10,045 nucleotides of DNA. Source: Oehlia diaphana. Taxonomy: Eukaryota > Glomeromycota > Glomeromycetes > Glomerales > Glomeraceae. The position numbers and the translations under genes were made by a program. Below are positions 1 through 6,385 of the stretch, piece by piece. The notes under the pieces were generated by a model that saw only the letters and a program-made list of their open reading frames with translations, did not search any database and was not told the origin of the DNA. The first letter of the stretch is position 1; each line of letters starts with the position of its first letter. The stretch covers positions 16,167 through 26,211 of the forward strand of contig QZLH01001039.1 of the NCBI GenBank assembly GCA_003833135.1. The letters are read 5' to 3'.

Positions 1-162
1 TCAAAAATATATTGATATATTTTAAAAATTTTACAAAATAATTGCACAATTGTTTTGAAAGCCATTGTATCTAGGTCTATAAAAATATTTCAAAAAATTG
101 GCTATTTTTAGTAAAGAAATTTCTGGGTTCATAACCTTTTTATTTTCAAATCCAATAAAAAA

Positions 163-345
163 ATGCCACATTTTATAATATTTGTAAAAGAAGCATAGAT
201 AAGTTCAAGAATAATGAAAGTTGATATTAACTCAAAAACTTTTAATGATATTTTTGAATATGTTACTACTGAAAAGTTTTATCTGCATCAGGTTAAAGTT
301 TATGTTAGTAAAGATAGTGCATTCTGGACGTTCGTTCAAAAATGA
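163..345 (+). pseudogene. Short unrecognised ORF with one internal stop
   Basis: From an ATG at 163 the frame reads 11 codons (MPHFIIFVKEA), meets TAG at 196-198, and then stays open through a second ATG at 214 to TGA at 343-345. The intact downstream part encodes 43 residues (MKVDINSKTFND at its start). Alternating hydrophobic and charged residues and an F-I-I-F-V opening would suit a small beta-rich domain, but I do not recognise the family and see no catalytic motif. The internal TAG could be a CAG-to-TAG change. It lies convergent to the SAM-domain pseudogene that ends at 557. It may be a first exon, an old fragment or chance; in such AT-rich DNA, 43 uninterrupted codons are only weak evidence. 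Confidence 0.3.
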
Positions 346-556
346 ACTTTTTTTAATATCTACCTTTGCATATACACATATCAAGTTCATATGAAATTAA
401 TAATCACAGATAAACAAATATTATCAAATCAACAGATCACGGTACTTTATTTTATTTACTTAAATCCTATTATTGTATTTTTATTTTTTAATAATACATA
501 ATTCATAAAACTAATAAATTATAAATTCTTAATAAACTATTAAGAATAAATATATT
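346..556. other. AT-rich intergenic stretch between convergent genes
   Basis: No open frame of note. It is the 3' flank of the minus-strand SAM-domain pseudogene. On the minus strand an AATAAA-like hexamer lies near 480-490, a possible polyadenylation signal, though such hexamers are frequent by chance here. Confidence 0.4.
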
Positions 557-722
557 TCACCTATTATTATCATTGTTTTTATTAAAACATTGCTTCTTTT
601 TAAATAATGCATCAACATTTACCCTATTCTTCAACAAACTAATAATAACTTCCATCACTCACTTTAAATATTTGCATAATTCAGTATTGTCATTCAAATC
701 AGAATTAGTAAGATTTATATTA
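557..722 (-). pseudogene. Last-exon fragment of the SAM-domain gene beyond the transposon
   Basis: Reading leftward from the Tc1 target site, the frame left open at 2697 (CTSNTK) continues without any shift as YNINLTNSDLNDN. It passes TGA at 661-659 and carries on as VMEVIISLLKNRV to a stop at 559-557. The internal TGA sits where related proteins have Arg (KRVMEV), so CGA-to-TGA explains it. The Lys/Asn-rich tail is consistent with a basic C-terminus. This piece is what proves the host gene spans both sides of the element. Confidence 0.8.
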
Positions 723-724
723 TA

Positions 725-749
725 CACTACTTACTCAAAAGTTTAGGAC
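725..749 (+). repeat. Left terminal inverted repeat of Tc1 element 1
   Basis: Twenty-five bases beginning CACTACTTACTC are the exact reverse complement of 2670-2694. Pairing continues imperfectly for several more bases inward. Confidence 0.95.
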
Positions 750-899
750 CACCCTAATGATTTTCAAAATGTGCAATAAAAATGAATTTAGTGTAACTAA
801 AATAAGGATTTTGTGTCACAATAATAATAAATAAATAGTAATCATCATTACGTAATATTTATTTTTTCTTTATTTTTTCATTAAGTGAGATAAAAATTA

Positions 900-1171
900 G
901 TGTTCCGCACGAATCAAATTTCTCCTTTGAAATTTGATTCGATTTGAACTCGATTTGAATTCGATTCGACTTCCAAAAATTATTATCTCAGGATCTAGTG
1001 ATCCAAATTCGATGATCTTTTTTTTAATCGATAGGTCTCGTTGCCTTGATCAAAATAAAAAAACGATCGTTGAAATCGGACCGCTAGATCAAAGTTATTT
1101 GCAAAATACGTTTTTATTACTCGGGAGCCATCAGGGTCACACCATGTCATGAATTGATTCGTGCAGAACAC
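900..1171. mobile_element. 272-bp TA-flanked MITE nested in Tc1 element 1
   Basis: Ends are 18-bp inverted repeats, GTGTTCCGCACGAATCAA at 900-917 against the complement of 1154-1171, with one mismatch. It is flanked by TA at 898-899 and 1172-1173. Just inside the left end a perfect 12-bp inverted pair (CGAATCAAATTT) can form a hairpin, followed by repeated TCGATTTGAA-like words. It is visibly richer in G+C than the surrounding element. It encodes nothing: the frame open across it (934-1152) has no recognisable protein. The ends (GTGTTC) differ from the host element's (CACTAC), so it would have been moved by another TA-targeting transposase. It sits 8 bp before the transposase ATG and may separate the gene from its promoter. 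Confidence 0.87.
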
Positions 1172-1179
1172 TAGATAAA

Positions 1180-2239
1180 ATGGTTAAACCAAAAGAACTA
1201 TCAAATTTTGAACGTGAAAGGATTATTGGTCTTCATGAAGCTGGAAACTCAAAAAGAACAATTTCAAGAAAAACTGGTTATGGAAAGACTACTATCCATA
1301 ATATTATAACAAAATATCATAAAATACTCAATAAAAAACAGGTGCTTTAACTGTTGCTTTACAAAGTGGACGTCCAAAAAAATTAAATGAACGTAATAAG
1401 TGTCATCTTAAAGTTGTTCTTACCCAAAATAGTTGTACTTTAGCAGAAAAAATGCAAAAAGAATTAATTGAATCAACTGGAAAAGAAGTAAGCAAAAGTA
1501 CTGTAAGGCGTACAGCCATACACTGTATGAAATGGGATATCATAGTCATGCTGCTTTCAGAAAACCTCTCATAAGTGAACCTAACTGACTAATTCGTTTA
1601 TCTTGGGCTCATGAAAGACGTTCTTGGACAATAAATGACTGGAAGAAAGTTGTGTGGAGTGATGAATCTAGGTTCACTTTGTTTCAAAGTGATAAAAAAA
1701 TTCACGTATGGCGTCTCCCAAAGGAAAGTCATGATGTAAGTTGCCTTATTCCGATCATAAAACATGGTGATAATGGTATAATGATATGGTGGTATTTTAG
1801 CTGGTATGGGTTGGGCCTTCTAGTAAGAATTGATGGTCGAGTTGATAGTAAAAGATACATACAAGAGATCCTTAGCTATTATATGATACCATTTTTAGAG
1901 CAATTTGAAGAAGAAAATGGTGAGTATTTTTTTCAACAAGGCAACGCTCTGATACACACAAGTTTAAGGACACGAACTTTCATGGAAGATGTGGTAATAA
2001 CTCAACTTCCATAGCCAGGACAAAGCCCTGACTTAAACCTGATTGAACACATGTGGGATGAACTTGAATGCCATATTTGAGCAAAAACAAATAGTCCAAA
2101 GAATTTAGGAGAATTAGAGTCACTTCTCCAGGAATGCTGATCACAAATTCAATGTGAAGTCTATTAAAAACTTGTTGAGAGCATGAATCGTCGAGTAATT
2201 GCAGTAATAAAGGCTCATAGCTATCCTACAAGGTATTAA
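1180..2239 (+). pseudogene. Tc1-like DD34E transposase, disrupted
   Basis: Translation opens MVKPKELSNFERERI, the paired-like helix-turn-helix that binds the terminal repeats, followed by a GRPKKL linker. The catalytic core has the first Asp in WSDES (codon at 1661) and Glu in LNLIEHMWDEL (codon at 2045), with 34 residues between position two and Glu. The second catalytic Asp of the usual Q-D-N-A-P is Gly (codon 1940, QQGNAL). The frame changes after 1338 (A run, TAA at 1348) and again at an 8-nt insertion near 1513-1520. Stops occur at 1586, 2012, 2078, 2138 and 2165 and replace expected Arg, Trp, Arg, Trp and Gln. Without these breaks it would be about 350 residues, a normal Tc1 length. It is non-functional. 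Confidence 0.92.
1511..1520 (+). other. Possible transposon excision footprint TA-CAGCCA-TA
   Basis: Removing the eight bases CAGCCATA restores the expected Tc1 reading CGT ACA CTG TAT GAA ATG GGA (R-T-L-Y-E-M-G) and the downstream frame. The extra bases lie between two TA dinucleotides, as left by excision of a TA-targeting element, although those footprints are commonly nearer three bases. A simple slip duplication of TACA is the alternative. Confidence 0.4.
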
Positions 2240-2669
2240 TGATATTTCTATTAAATTTTTAATAAAATTTTTTATATAAAATTAATTTTTATTTTTGTTT
2301 TTCTTTAAAAAATAATGATTTTTTCATTAAGCAACTTCAGTAATGAATTAAATTCTTAAATATGCAAAATTATGAGCTGGATTTTTTTTATTAAGCTGTA
2401 CATGACAATAGCTCTTCAATAAATATAATTTTATATAATAAAACTTATAGAAAAAAATTTCATTATTAAGCTAATTAATTTTATTTATTTTATTAAAAAA
2501 CAGCTAAAAAAATCGTTAATATAACAAATTGTCTAATAATTTATAAAATATATTATTTAATTGTGAAAAATTATAATTTATTTAATAAAATTATCATATA
2601 TAATTTTTCAGTAATATATTAAAATACGGAATGATAAAAAAATCATAATTTTCATTAATTTACTAGGTA
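2240..2669. other. Non-coding 3' region of Tc1 element 1
   Basis: About 430 bases of A/T-rich sequence between the transposase stop and the right terminal repeat. No open frame or further nested element is visible. Confidence 0.6.
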
Positions 2670-2694
2670 GTCCTAAACTTTTGAGTAAGTAGTG
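2670..2694 (-). repeat. Right terminal inverted repeat of Tc1 element 1
   Basis: Ends in AGTAAGTAGTG followed by the TA target duplicate, and is the exact reverse complement of 725-749. Confidence 0.95.
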
Positions 2695-2749
2695 TATTTG
2701 GTATTGCTTGTGCAGTATAGCCCATCTGTTATATATTTAATAAAGTGCC

Positions 2750-2803
2750 CTAACATCATTAAGATTATATGACTCTTTTAGTAATTAAGAACAAAATCCT
2801 CAC
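2750..2803 (-). other. Inferred intron 3 of the SAM-domain gene (54 nt)
   Basis: The donor GTGAGG follows YDIVTTG and the acceptor is GATGTTAG. Splicing gives VTTG-HFIKYITDGLYCTS. Its length is a multiple of three, so retention would keep frame but add 18 codons with a TAA. A retained, degenerate coding segment is the alternative. Confidence 0.5.
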
Positions 2804-2901
2804 CTGTTGTAACAATATCATAAAGGTAATTACATTCAGAAGCTTCATATTTTTTGCTTCTTCCTATTAGTCTAACATATACTTTCACATTGTATTAGAT
2901 T

Positions 2902-2981
2902 CTAGGATTATAAAGATAAAAAAAAAATTTGTTATTGAAAACTTAAATACATTCATATTATTTAAAAACTATAACACCAAC
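2902..2981 (-). other. Inferred intron 2 of the SAM-domain gene (80 nt)
   Basis: The donor GTTGGTG follows the coding motif RFVQ. The acceptor is a T-rich tract ending ATCCTAG before a frame reading NLIQCES. Related proteins as I recall them read FVQN(L/I)xQ across this point, so the junction is well placed although the donor is not an ideal consensus. Confidence 0.55.
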
Positions 2982-3284
2982 CTGTACAAACCTCATAATA
3001 CTTGGTGTTGCTTTCCCTTTGTTATACAAATAATTTGAATTAATGAAAAGCTTGATAGCATAATCTACTCAGCCTGTATTTTTTTACCAACAACTTTAAA
3101 CTGAAGGTTTAAGGTAATATTTTCTTTGTAATTCTTTTGACATGAAGGATTGCAGAATGTAATATTATCAAAATAAATTTGCAATAAATTGCTTTATTAC
3201 TATATGAAAATACTGATTCTATAGTGCTCAATCTGCATTTTAATCTATGGAGTTTTATATTATCGTAGTCAATTTTATAGGTTT

Positions 3285-3347
3285 CTTATAGAAAATGGGA
3301 AGTTGGATTTTGGAATTTACAAGTTATACAAAAATAAAAACTTTTAC
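3285..3347 (-). other. Inferred intron 1 of the SAM-domain gene (63 nt)
   Basis: The donor is GTAAAAG directly after ...CCACAATTCTTATTAG and the acceptor is TTTTCTATAAG. Splicing joins phase-1 codon G|AA and continues in frame as ETYKIDYDN. Without splicing the frame runs into a stop at the acceptor side. The intron is very AT-rich and short. Confidence 0.6.
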
Positions 3348-3675
3348 CTAATAAGAATTGTGGAATGGTCTTTATTTCATCTGTAATACCATATTTCGCT
3401 AATACTTCTTTCAAATTGCAATATGTTGAAAAAGATCTTAATTTTTTCTCTTTACACTCATTAGCCAACTTTATAAGTCTTTTTTCCAGTCCTAATTCAT
3501 TTCACCTTAAGTCAAGGAAGTTACAGCTATCAATCTTTTATTTGTGAATTATTTCAAAGTCCTTCTCATCAAGTCTCAAATCTTTTTCCTTTTTTTCCTT
3601 CTGTAAGAATTTAATAAGGGCCTTAATATCATATTTTCTTATTTCTTCAGATAGTGTAAGAGGTTCACTTGACAT

Positions 3676-3834
3676 CAAAATAATTTATATTTAAAAAGTA
3701 ATATAATGAAATAAAGTTTAACTTTAAAGTAAGCCCTTATATCATTTAGGGTATCACAAAATTTAGGGTATAGATCAGCGTATAATAATAATACTGCTGA
3801 TATGTAAATATATATAGTCTTTCGCTACACGTAA
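3676..3834. promoter_or_regulatory. Upstream region of the SAM-domain pseudogene
   Basis: The 5' flank of the minus-strand gene. It contains the 11-bp word ATTTAGGGTAT twice (3744-3754 and 3761-3771), 17 bp apart. No promoter element can be assigned with confidence. Confidence 0.25.
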
Positions 3835-4067
3835 AAACTTGCGAAGGATTTTAAGCATAATATTTCACAAGAATTATGGTCAATAAACTTGCGAAGAATT
3901 TCAGGCATAATATTTCATAAGTATTATGGCATGTAAAACTTGCGAATGTTTATGCTATAATATTTTACAAATTTATAGATATCATAAACTTACGTAAGTT
4001 TATGCCATAATAATTTATTAATTTACAGATACCCGTAATTTTACATAATATTATGCCCGATTAAATT
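3835..4067. repeat. ~50-bp minisatellite, about 4.5 copies
   Basis: Units start AAACTTGCGAA at 3835, 3885 and 3936, with a variant AAACTTACGTA at 3986 and a partial unit to about 4067. The spacing is therefore 50, 51 and 50 bp. Each early unit carries GCATAATATTT...ATTATGG, whose two ends are inverted copies, so each unit can fold into a short stem. There is no open frame. Confidence 0.8.
3983..4004. repeat. 22-bp perfect palindrome
   Basis: Two 11-bp halves (CATAAACTTAC and its complement) meet with no spacer inside the fourth minisatellite unit. The other units have GCGAA in place of ACGTA and lack the full symmetry, so the palindrome is specific to this unit. Confidence 0.85.
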
Positions 4068-4461
4068 TCCTGATGTAGGAGTAAAAAAATCTACAAAATA
4101 CGTTATATTTCTTTATCTTTATTTATTTTTGCTTTAATAGATTACATATTTAAAGTTTTTAGAGAATTAGAAGTTTTTGGAAAGATTCTCAGAGAAATAG
4201 TATTAGTTATTTACTAATCTAGTAGTATATAAATAGGTTATTATCTAAAGGATGATATAAAGTTACTTTTCAAAATTAAGTAATTTAGATTAAGGTTACA
4301 ACTTATTTGTAACTGAAAGTTTAAGCAATTAAAAATAAATTTGCAAAATTTATAGTGCTAAAATTATTGCCAAAAGTCTGAAATTTGACTAAAATTATTG
4401 GTATATTTTACAGAAATCTTCAATTTTTGTAAATATAATAAACATATAATTGTTAAATAGT
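4068..4461. other. AT-rich stretch with a truncated foldback copy
   Basis: No gene is visible. Positions 4205-4256 match the first arm, loop and first eight bases of the second arm of the hairpin at 5762-5850, after which similarity stops. A short direct repeat (CTAAAATTATTG) occurs at about 4359 and 4389. Confidence 0.55.
4205..4256. repeat. Truncated copy of the 89-bp foldback repeat
   Basis: Begins AGTTATTTACTAATCTAGTA and agrees closely with the complement of the second arm at 5809-5850. It continues through a short loop into GGATGATA and then diverges. It lies about 1.5 kb left of the full hairpin, on the other side of Tc1 element 2. Confidence 0.75.
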
Positions 4462-4576
4462 AGTCATATTTTTGATATATAATAAAAATATTTTAATACA
4501 TGTTATATAATTATAAAATGATTAATAGATGTTTAAAACTTGTTCATAATTTTCTTAATTTATACTATTAGATAAT
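4462..4576. repeat. ~115-bp dispersed/tandem repeat, copy A
   Basis: Runs from AGTCATATTTTTGATATA to ACTATTAGATAAT and contains AATAAAAATATTTTAATACA. The same block recurs at 5858-5949 (left-truncated) and 5950-6064, on the far side of Tc1 element 2 and the foldback. No coding potential. Confidence 0.75.
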
Positions 4577-4663
4577 AATCATATTTATCACCTGACTACT
4601 AATTGGTATTTAGAATTTTTTCCACCAGTTATAAACTGGAGGATCAATTAGTATAACCCTTTT

Positions 4664-4679
4664 AAAAGTATCTGGCCAA
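4664..4679 (+). repeat. Left inverted-repeat core of Tc1 element 2
   Basis: AAAAGTATCTGGCCAA pairs with 5714-5729 with one mismatch. The 13 bases outside it are degraded. Confidence 0.8.
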
Positions 4680-4891
4680 GCTCAACTTGATTTTCTCAAG
4701 ATTGAATTTATAAACTATAATTTTTTTTTAAAAAAAAATGATTCCCCTGATTCTAATGATTAAAATGGATGTATTTTTATTGTGTTATGATGCTTGTACC
4801 AGATTTGGCAATAAAACAAATAATAATGCCTCAATTTTGCCAATGCTGATCTTTGTTTTTTTTGTTACTGCGCCATTCAGCTACTTTTAAA

Positions 4892-5683
4892 ATGGGAAAA
4901 CCTCATGAATTGAGTGAGTTTGAGCGTGGGCAAATTATTGGCCTTTGGAAAGGAGGAAGAACTCATGAAGCTATCAGTCATATTCTAAAATTTCCAAAAA
5001 GTACCGTTACAGACATGATTGTTCGATACAAAAATTTTAATACTGAATTAACAGCTAAAAGAACTGGAAGACCATGTTCTATGGATAATAATAATCGTCA
5101 TAAACTTTTGAAAATTATTAAAAAGAGTAATAAACTTTCTCTTGATAAAATTAAGCAGAAATTTTATAGTTTACAAGATAAACAAGTTTCAACTAAAACT
5201 ATTCGTAAAAACCTTTATCAAATGCAAATTTATTCACGGGTTGCTGCACTAAAACCACTTCTTACAGAATCTCAACATGATGGTAAAATGAATAGATTAG
5301 ATTATATTGATATTTTAGACAAACATTTATTGCCATTCATTCGATCAAAACATTACAGGCAACGCTATGCATTTCAGGATGACAATGCACCAGTTTATAT
5401 TGCAAGAGATGTTAAAAATTGAATTGCACAGAAAAAGATTAAAGTTCTTCCAGATTAGCCTTTTTAATCTCCGGACCTTAATCCTATTGAACATTTGTGG
5501 CATGAACTTGAACAAAGACTTCAAAAATGATCTGTACATCCAAAGAATTTTTGTGAACTTGAAGAAGCATTGCAAGAAGAATGAAAAAGAATTCCATCTG
5601 AAACTTACATTAATTTAATTGAGAGCATGCCACACCAAATTGAAGTATACATTAAAAATAATAGATGGCCAACTAAATATTAA
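4892..5683 (+). pseudogene. Tc1-like transposase with central deletion and five stops
   Basis: The start is placed at the ATG giving MGKPHELSEFERGQIIG, which aligns with the first transposase; an upstream ATG at 4853 adds 13 unrelated residues. Residues 1-125 form the paired-like DNA-binding region with the GRP linker and end PLLTES. The frame then jumps to DGKMNRLDYIDIL, so about 82 residues containing the first catalytic Asp (the W-S-D-E block) are absent in frame. The second Asp remains in QDDNAP (codon 5381) and Glu in NPIEHLW (codon 5489), with 35 residues between, against 34 in element 1. One frame runs from 4892 to TAA at 5681, broken by stops at 5420, 5456, 5465, 5528 and 5582 where Trp, Trp, Gln, Arg and Trp are expected. 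It is inactive. Confidence 0.9.
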
Positions 5684-5713
5684 TTATTATTATTAAAATA
5701 TAATTTTTATTGG

Positions 5714-5741
5714 TTGACCAGATACTTTTGGGAGGGTAGTG
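5714..5741 (-). repeat. Right terminal inverted repeat of Tc1 element 2
   Basis: Contains the complement of the left core at 5714-5729 and ends GGGAGGGTAGTG next to the TA target duplicate. The better preserved of the two ends. Confidence 0.82.
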
Positions 5742-5761
5742 TATACCCAGGATGATAAAAA

Positions 5762-5850
5762 AGTTATTTACTGATCTAGTTTAATATATAAATGGGTCAT
5801 CATCCTTTGGATGATAATCCATTTATATACTACTAGATTAGTAAATAACT
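5762..5850. repeat. 89-bp foldback hairpin (MITE-like)
   Basis: Arms at 5762-5805 and 5809-5850 are inverted copies (AGTTATTTACT...ATCATCC) with a few mismatches and a 2-nt length difference, separated by TTT only. On either strand it would fold into a long, nearly loopless stem. A truncated copy is at 4205-4256. No clear target duplication is visible. It sits immediately before a left-truncated ~115-bp repeat, suggesting insertion into that unit. Confidence 0.82.
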
Positions 5851-5857
5851 AATGCTT

Positions 5858-6085
5858 ATAAAAATATTTTAATATATGTTATATAATTATGAGATAATCA
5901 ACAAATGTATAAAATATTTGTAATTTACCTAATTATATTATTAGATAACAGCCATATTTTCAATATGTAATAAAAATATTTTAATACACATTATATAATT
6001 ATGAGATGATCAACAGATGTATAAAACATGATTGTAATTTCCTTAATTTACACTGTTAGATAATAGTCATATCTTTTAATATGAT
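5858..6085. repeat. ~115-bp repeat copies B and C plus start of a fourth
   Basis: Copy B (5858-5949) lacks its first part, copy C (5950-6064) is full length, and 6065-6085 begins another copy. Shared words include TAAAAATATTTTAATA, TTATATAATTATGAGAT and TTAGATAA. Copy A is at 4462-4576. Confidence 0.75.
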
Positions 6086-6169
6086 ATTGGTGAATATTTT
6101 TATAATATGAACAAAACAATTTGATTGATATTAGTAAATAATTTTACAATATGATTAAAACAATTATTA
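6083..6169. repeat. 44-bp tandem duplication
   Basis: GATATTGGTGAATA...AATATGAACAAAACAAT at 6083 is repeated as GATATTAGTAAATA...AATATGATTAAAACAAT at 6127, with substitutions. It follows directly on the ~115-bp repeats. Confidence 0.6.
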
Positions 6170-6240
6170 TAATATTAAAAATATGTTAAATATAAATTAT
6201 AAACTTAGTAAATTAATGATATTAATGAATATTTTAAGAA

Positions 6241-6385
6241 TAAATAAAAGATAGCTATAATTTTAATTCTTTATATCAAAATTTCATATAATCTTTGAAA
6301 TATATAATTAATACATAAATAAAATATAGCTACAACATCAATTACATATGGTAAAATTCATATAATCTCTATAATATAATTTATA
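6241..6385. repeat. ~75-bp imperfect duplication
   Basis: TAAATAAAAGATAGCTATAA at 6241 recurs as TAAATAAAATATAGCTACAA at 6316, and both are followed about 38-43 bases on by TTCATATAATCT. The copies are diverged, so the unit boundary is approximate. Confidence 0.55.

Larger units (their letters stand above)
725..2694. mobile_element. Tc1-like DNA transposon 1 (1,970 bp), inserted in the SAM-domain gene
   Basis: Bounded by perfect 25-bp terminal inverted repeats starting CACTACTTACTC and flanked on both sides by TA (723-724 and 2695-2696), the target duplication of the Tc1/mariner superfamily. It contains one transposase gene in plus orientation (1180-2239), itself disrupted, and a nested 272-bp MITE at 900-1171. 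Without the MITE it would be 1,696 bp (1,698 less the extra TA), a usual Tc1 size. The stretch 2240-2669 is AT-rich 3' sequence with nothing recognisable. The transposase is dead, so the copy could move only if supplied in trans. Confidence 0.93.
557..3675 (-). pseudogene. SAM-domain gene with nuclease-like C-terminal domain, split by a Tc1 element
   Basis: Seen: the ATG at 3675-3673 opens MSSEPLTLSEEIRKYD and a helix-rich SAM-like domain (residues about 8-80) ending in NECKEKKLRSFS. Four exons fit the frame: 3675-3348, 3284-2982, 2901-2804, and 2749-2695 joined to 722-557 across the transposon. The later part holds FKVVG, a G-stop-VDYAIK motif, ICITKGK, YLYDIVTT and GLYCTS, then VMEVIISLL. 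Family knowledge: SAM domains mediate protein or RNA binding. I recall multicopy fungal proteins with this layout. Inference: the VDY...IT(E)GK pattern resembles the D and E-x-K motifs of the PD-(D/E)XK nuclease fold. Broken by stops at 3540-3538, 3504-3502, 3071-3069, 2874-2872 and 661-659, by several 1-nt frameshifts in exons 2-3, and by the 1,970-bp insertion. Substrate and cellular site are unknown. Confidence 0.8.
4651..5741. mobile_element. Tc1-like DNA transposon 2 (about 1.09 kb), internally deleted
   Basis: The right end reads ...CAGATACTTTTGGGAGGGTAGTG followed by TA (5742-5743). The left end, after TA at 4649-4650, is a decayed inverted copy: the core AAAAGTATCTGG at 4664-4675 matches the right core exactly, while the outermost CACTACCCTCCC has become a T-rich variant. 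It carries one plus-strand transposase pseudogene, 4892-5683. It is shorter than a typical Tc1 element, largely because about 80 codons are missing. It is a family distinct from element 1: the ends and the protein differ. Confidence 0.85.

Noticed and set aside
934..1152. 72-codon open frame inside the nested MITE
   Set aside because: It lies wholly within a 272-bp inverted-repeat element, has no recognisable domain, and owes its openness to the element's base composition.
1586..2167. Genetic-code reassignment of TGA, TAG and TAA
   Set aside because: The same stop codon stands for both Arg and Trp, other stops stand for Gln, and frameshifts are present, so decay is the simpler explanation.
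3365..3547. 60-codon plus-strand open frame
   Set aside because: It is antisense to exon 1 of the SAM-domain pseudogene, whose minus frame shows clear family motifs.
5345..5618. Minus- and plus-strand open frames over the element 2 transposase
   Set aside because: They are shadows: the DDE motifs (QDDNAP, NPIEHLW) are in another plus frame.
4205..5850. A single large element bounded by the two foldback copies
   Set aside because: The outer sequences match as inverted repeats, but the right copy is a complete hairpin by itself, no target duplication is visible, and the interior is explained by a Tc1 element and tandem repeats.
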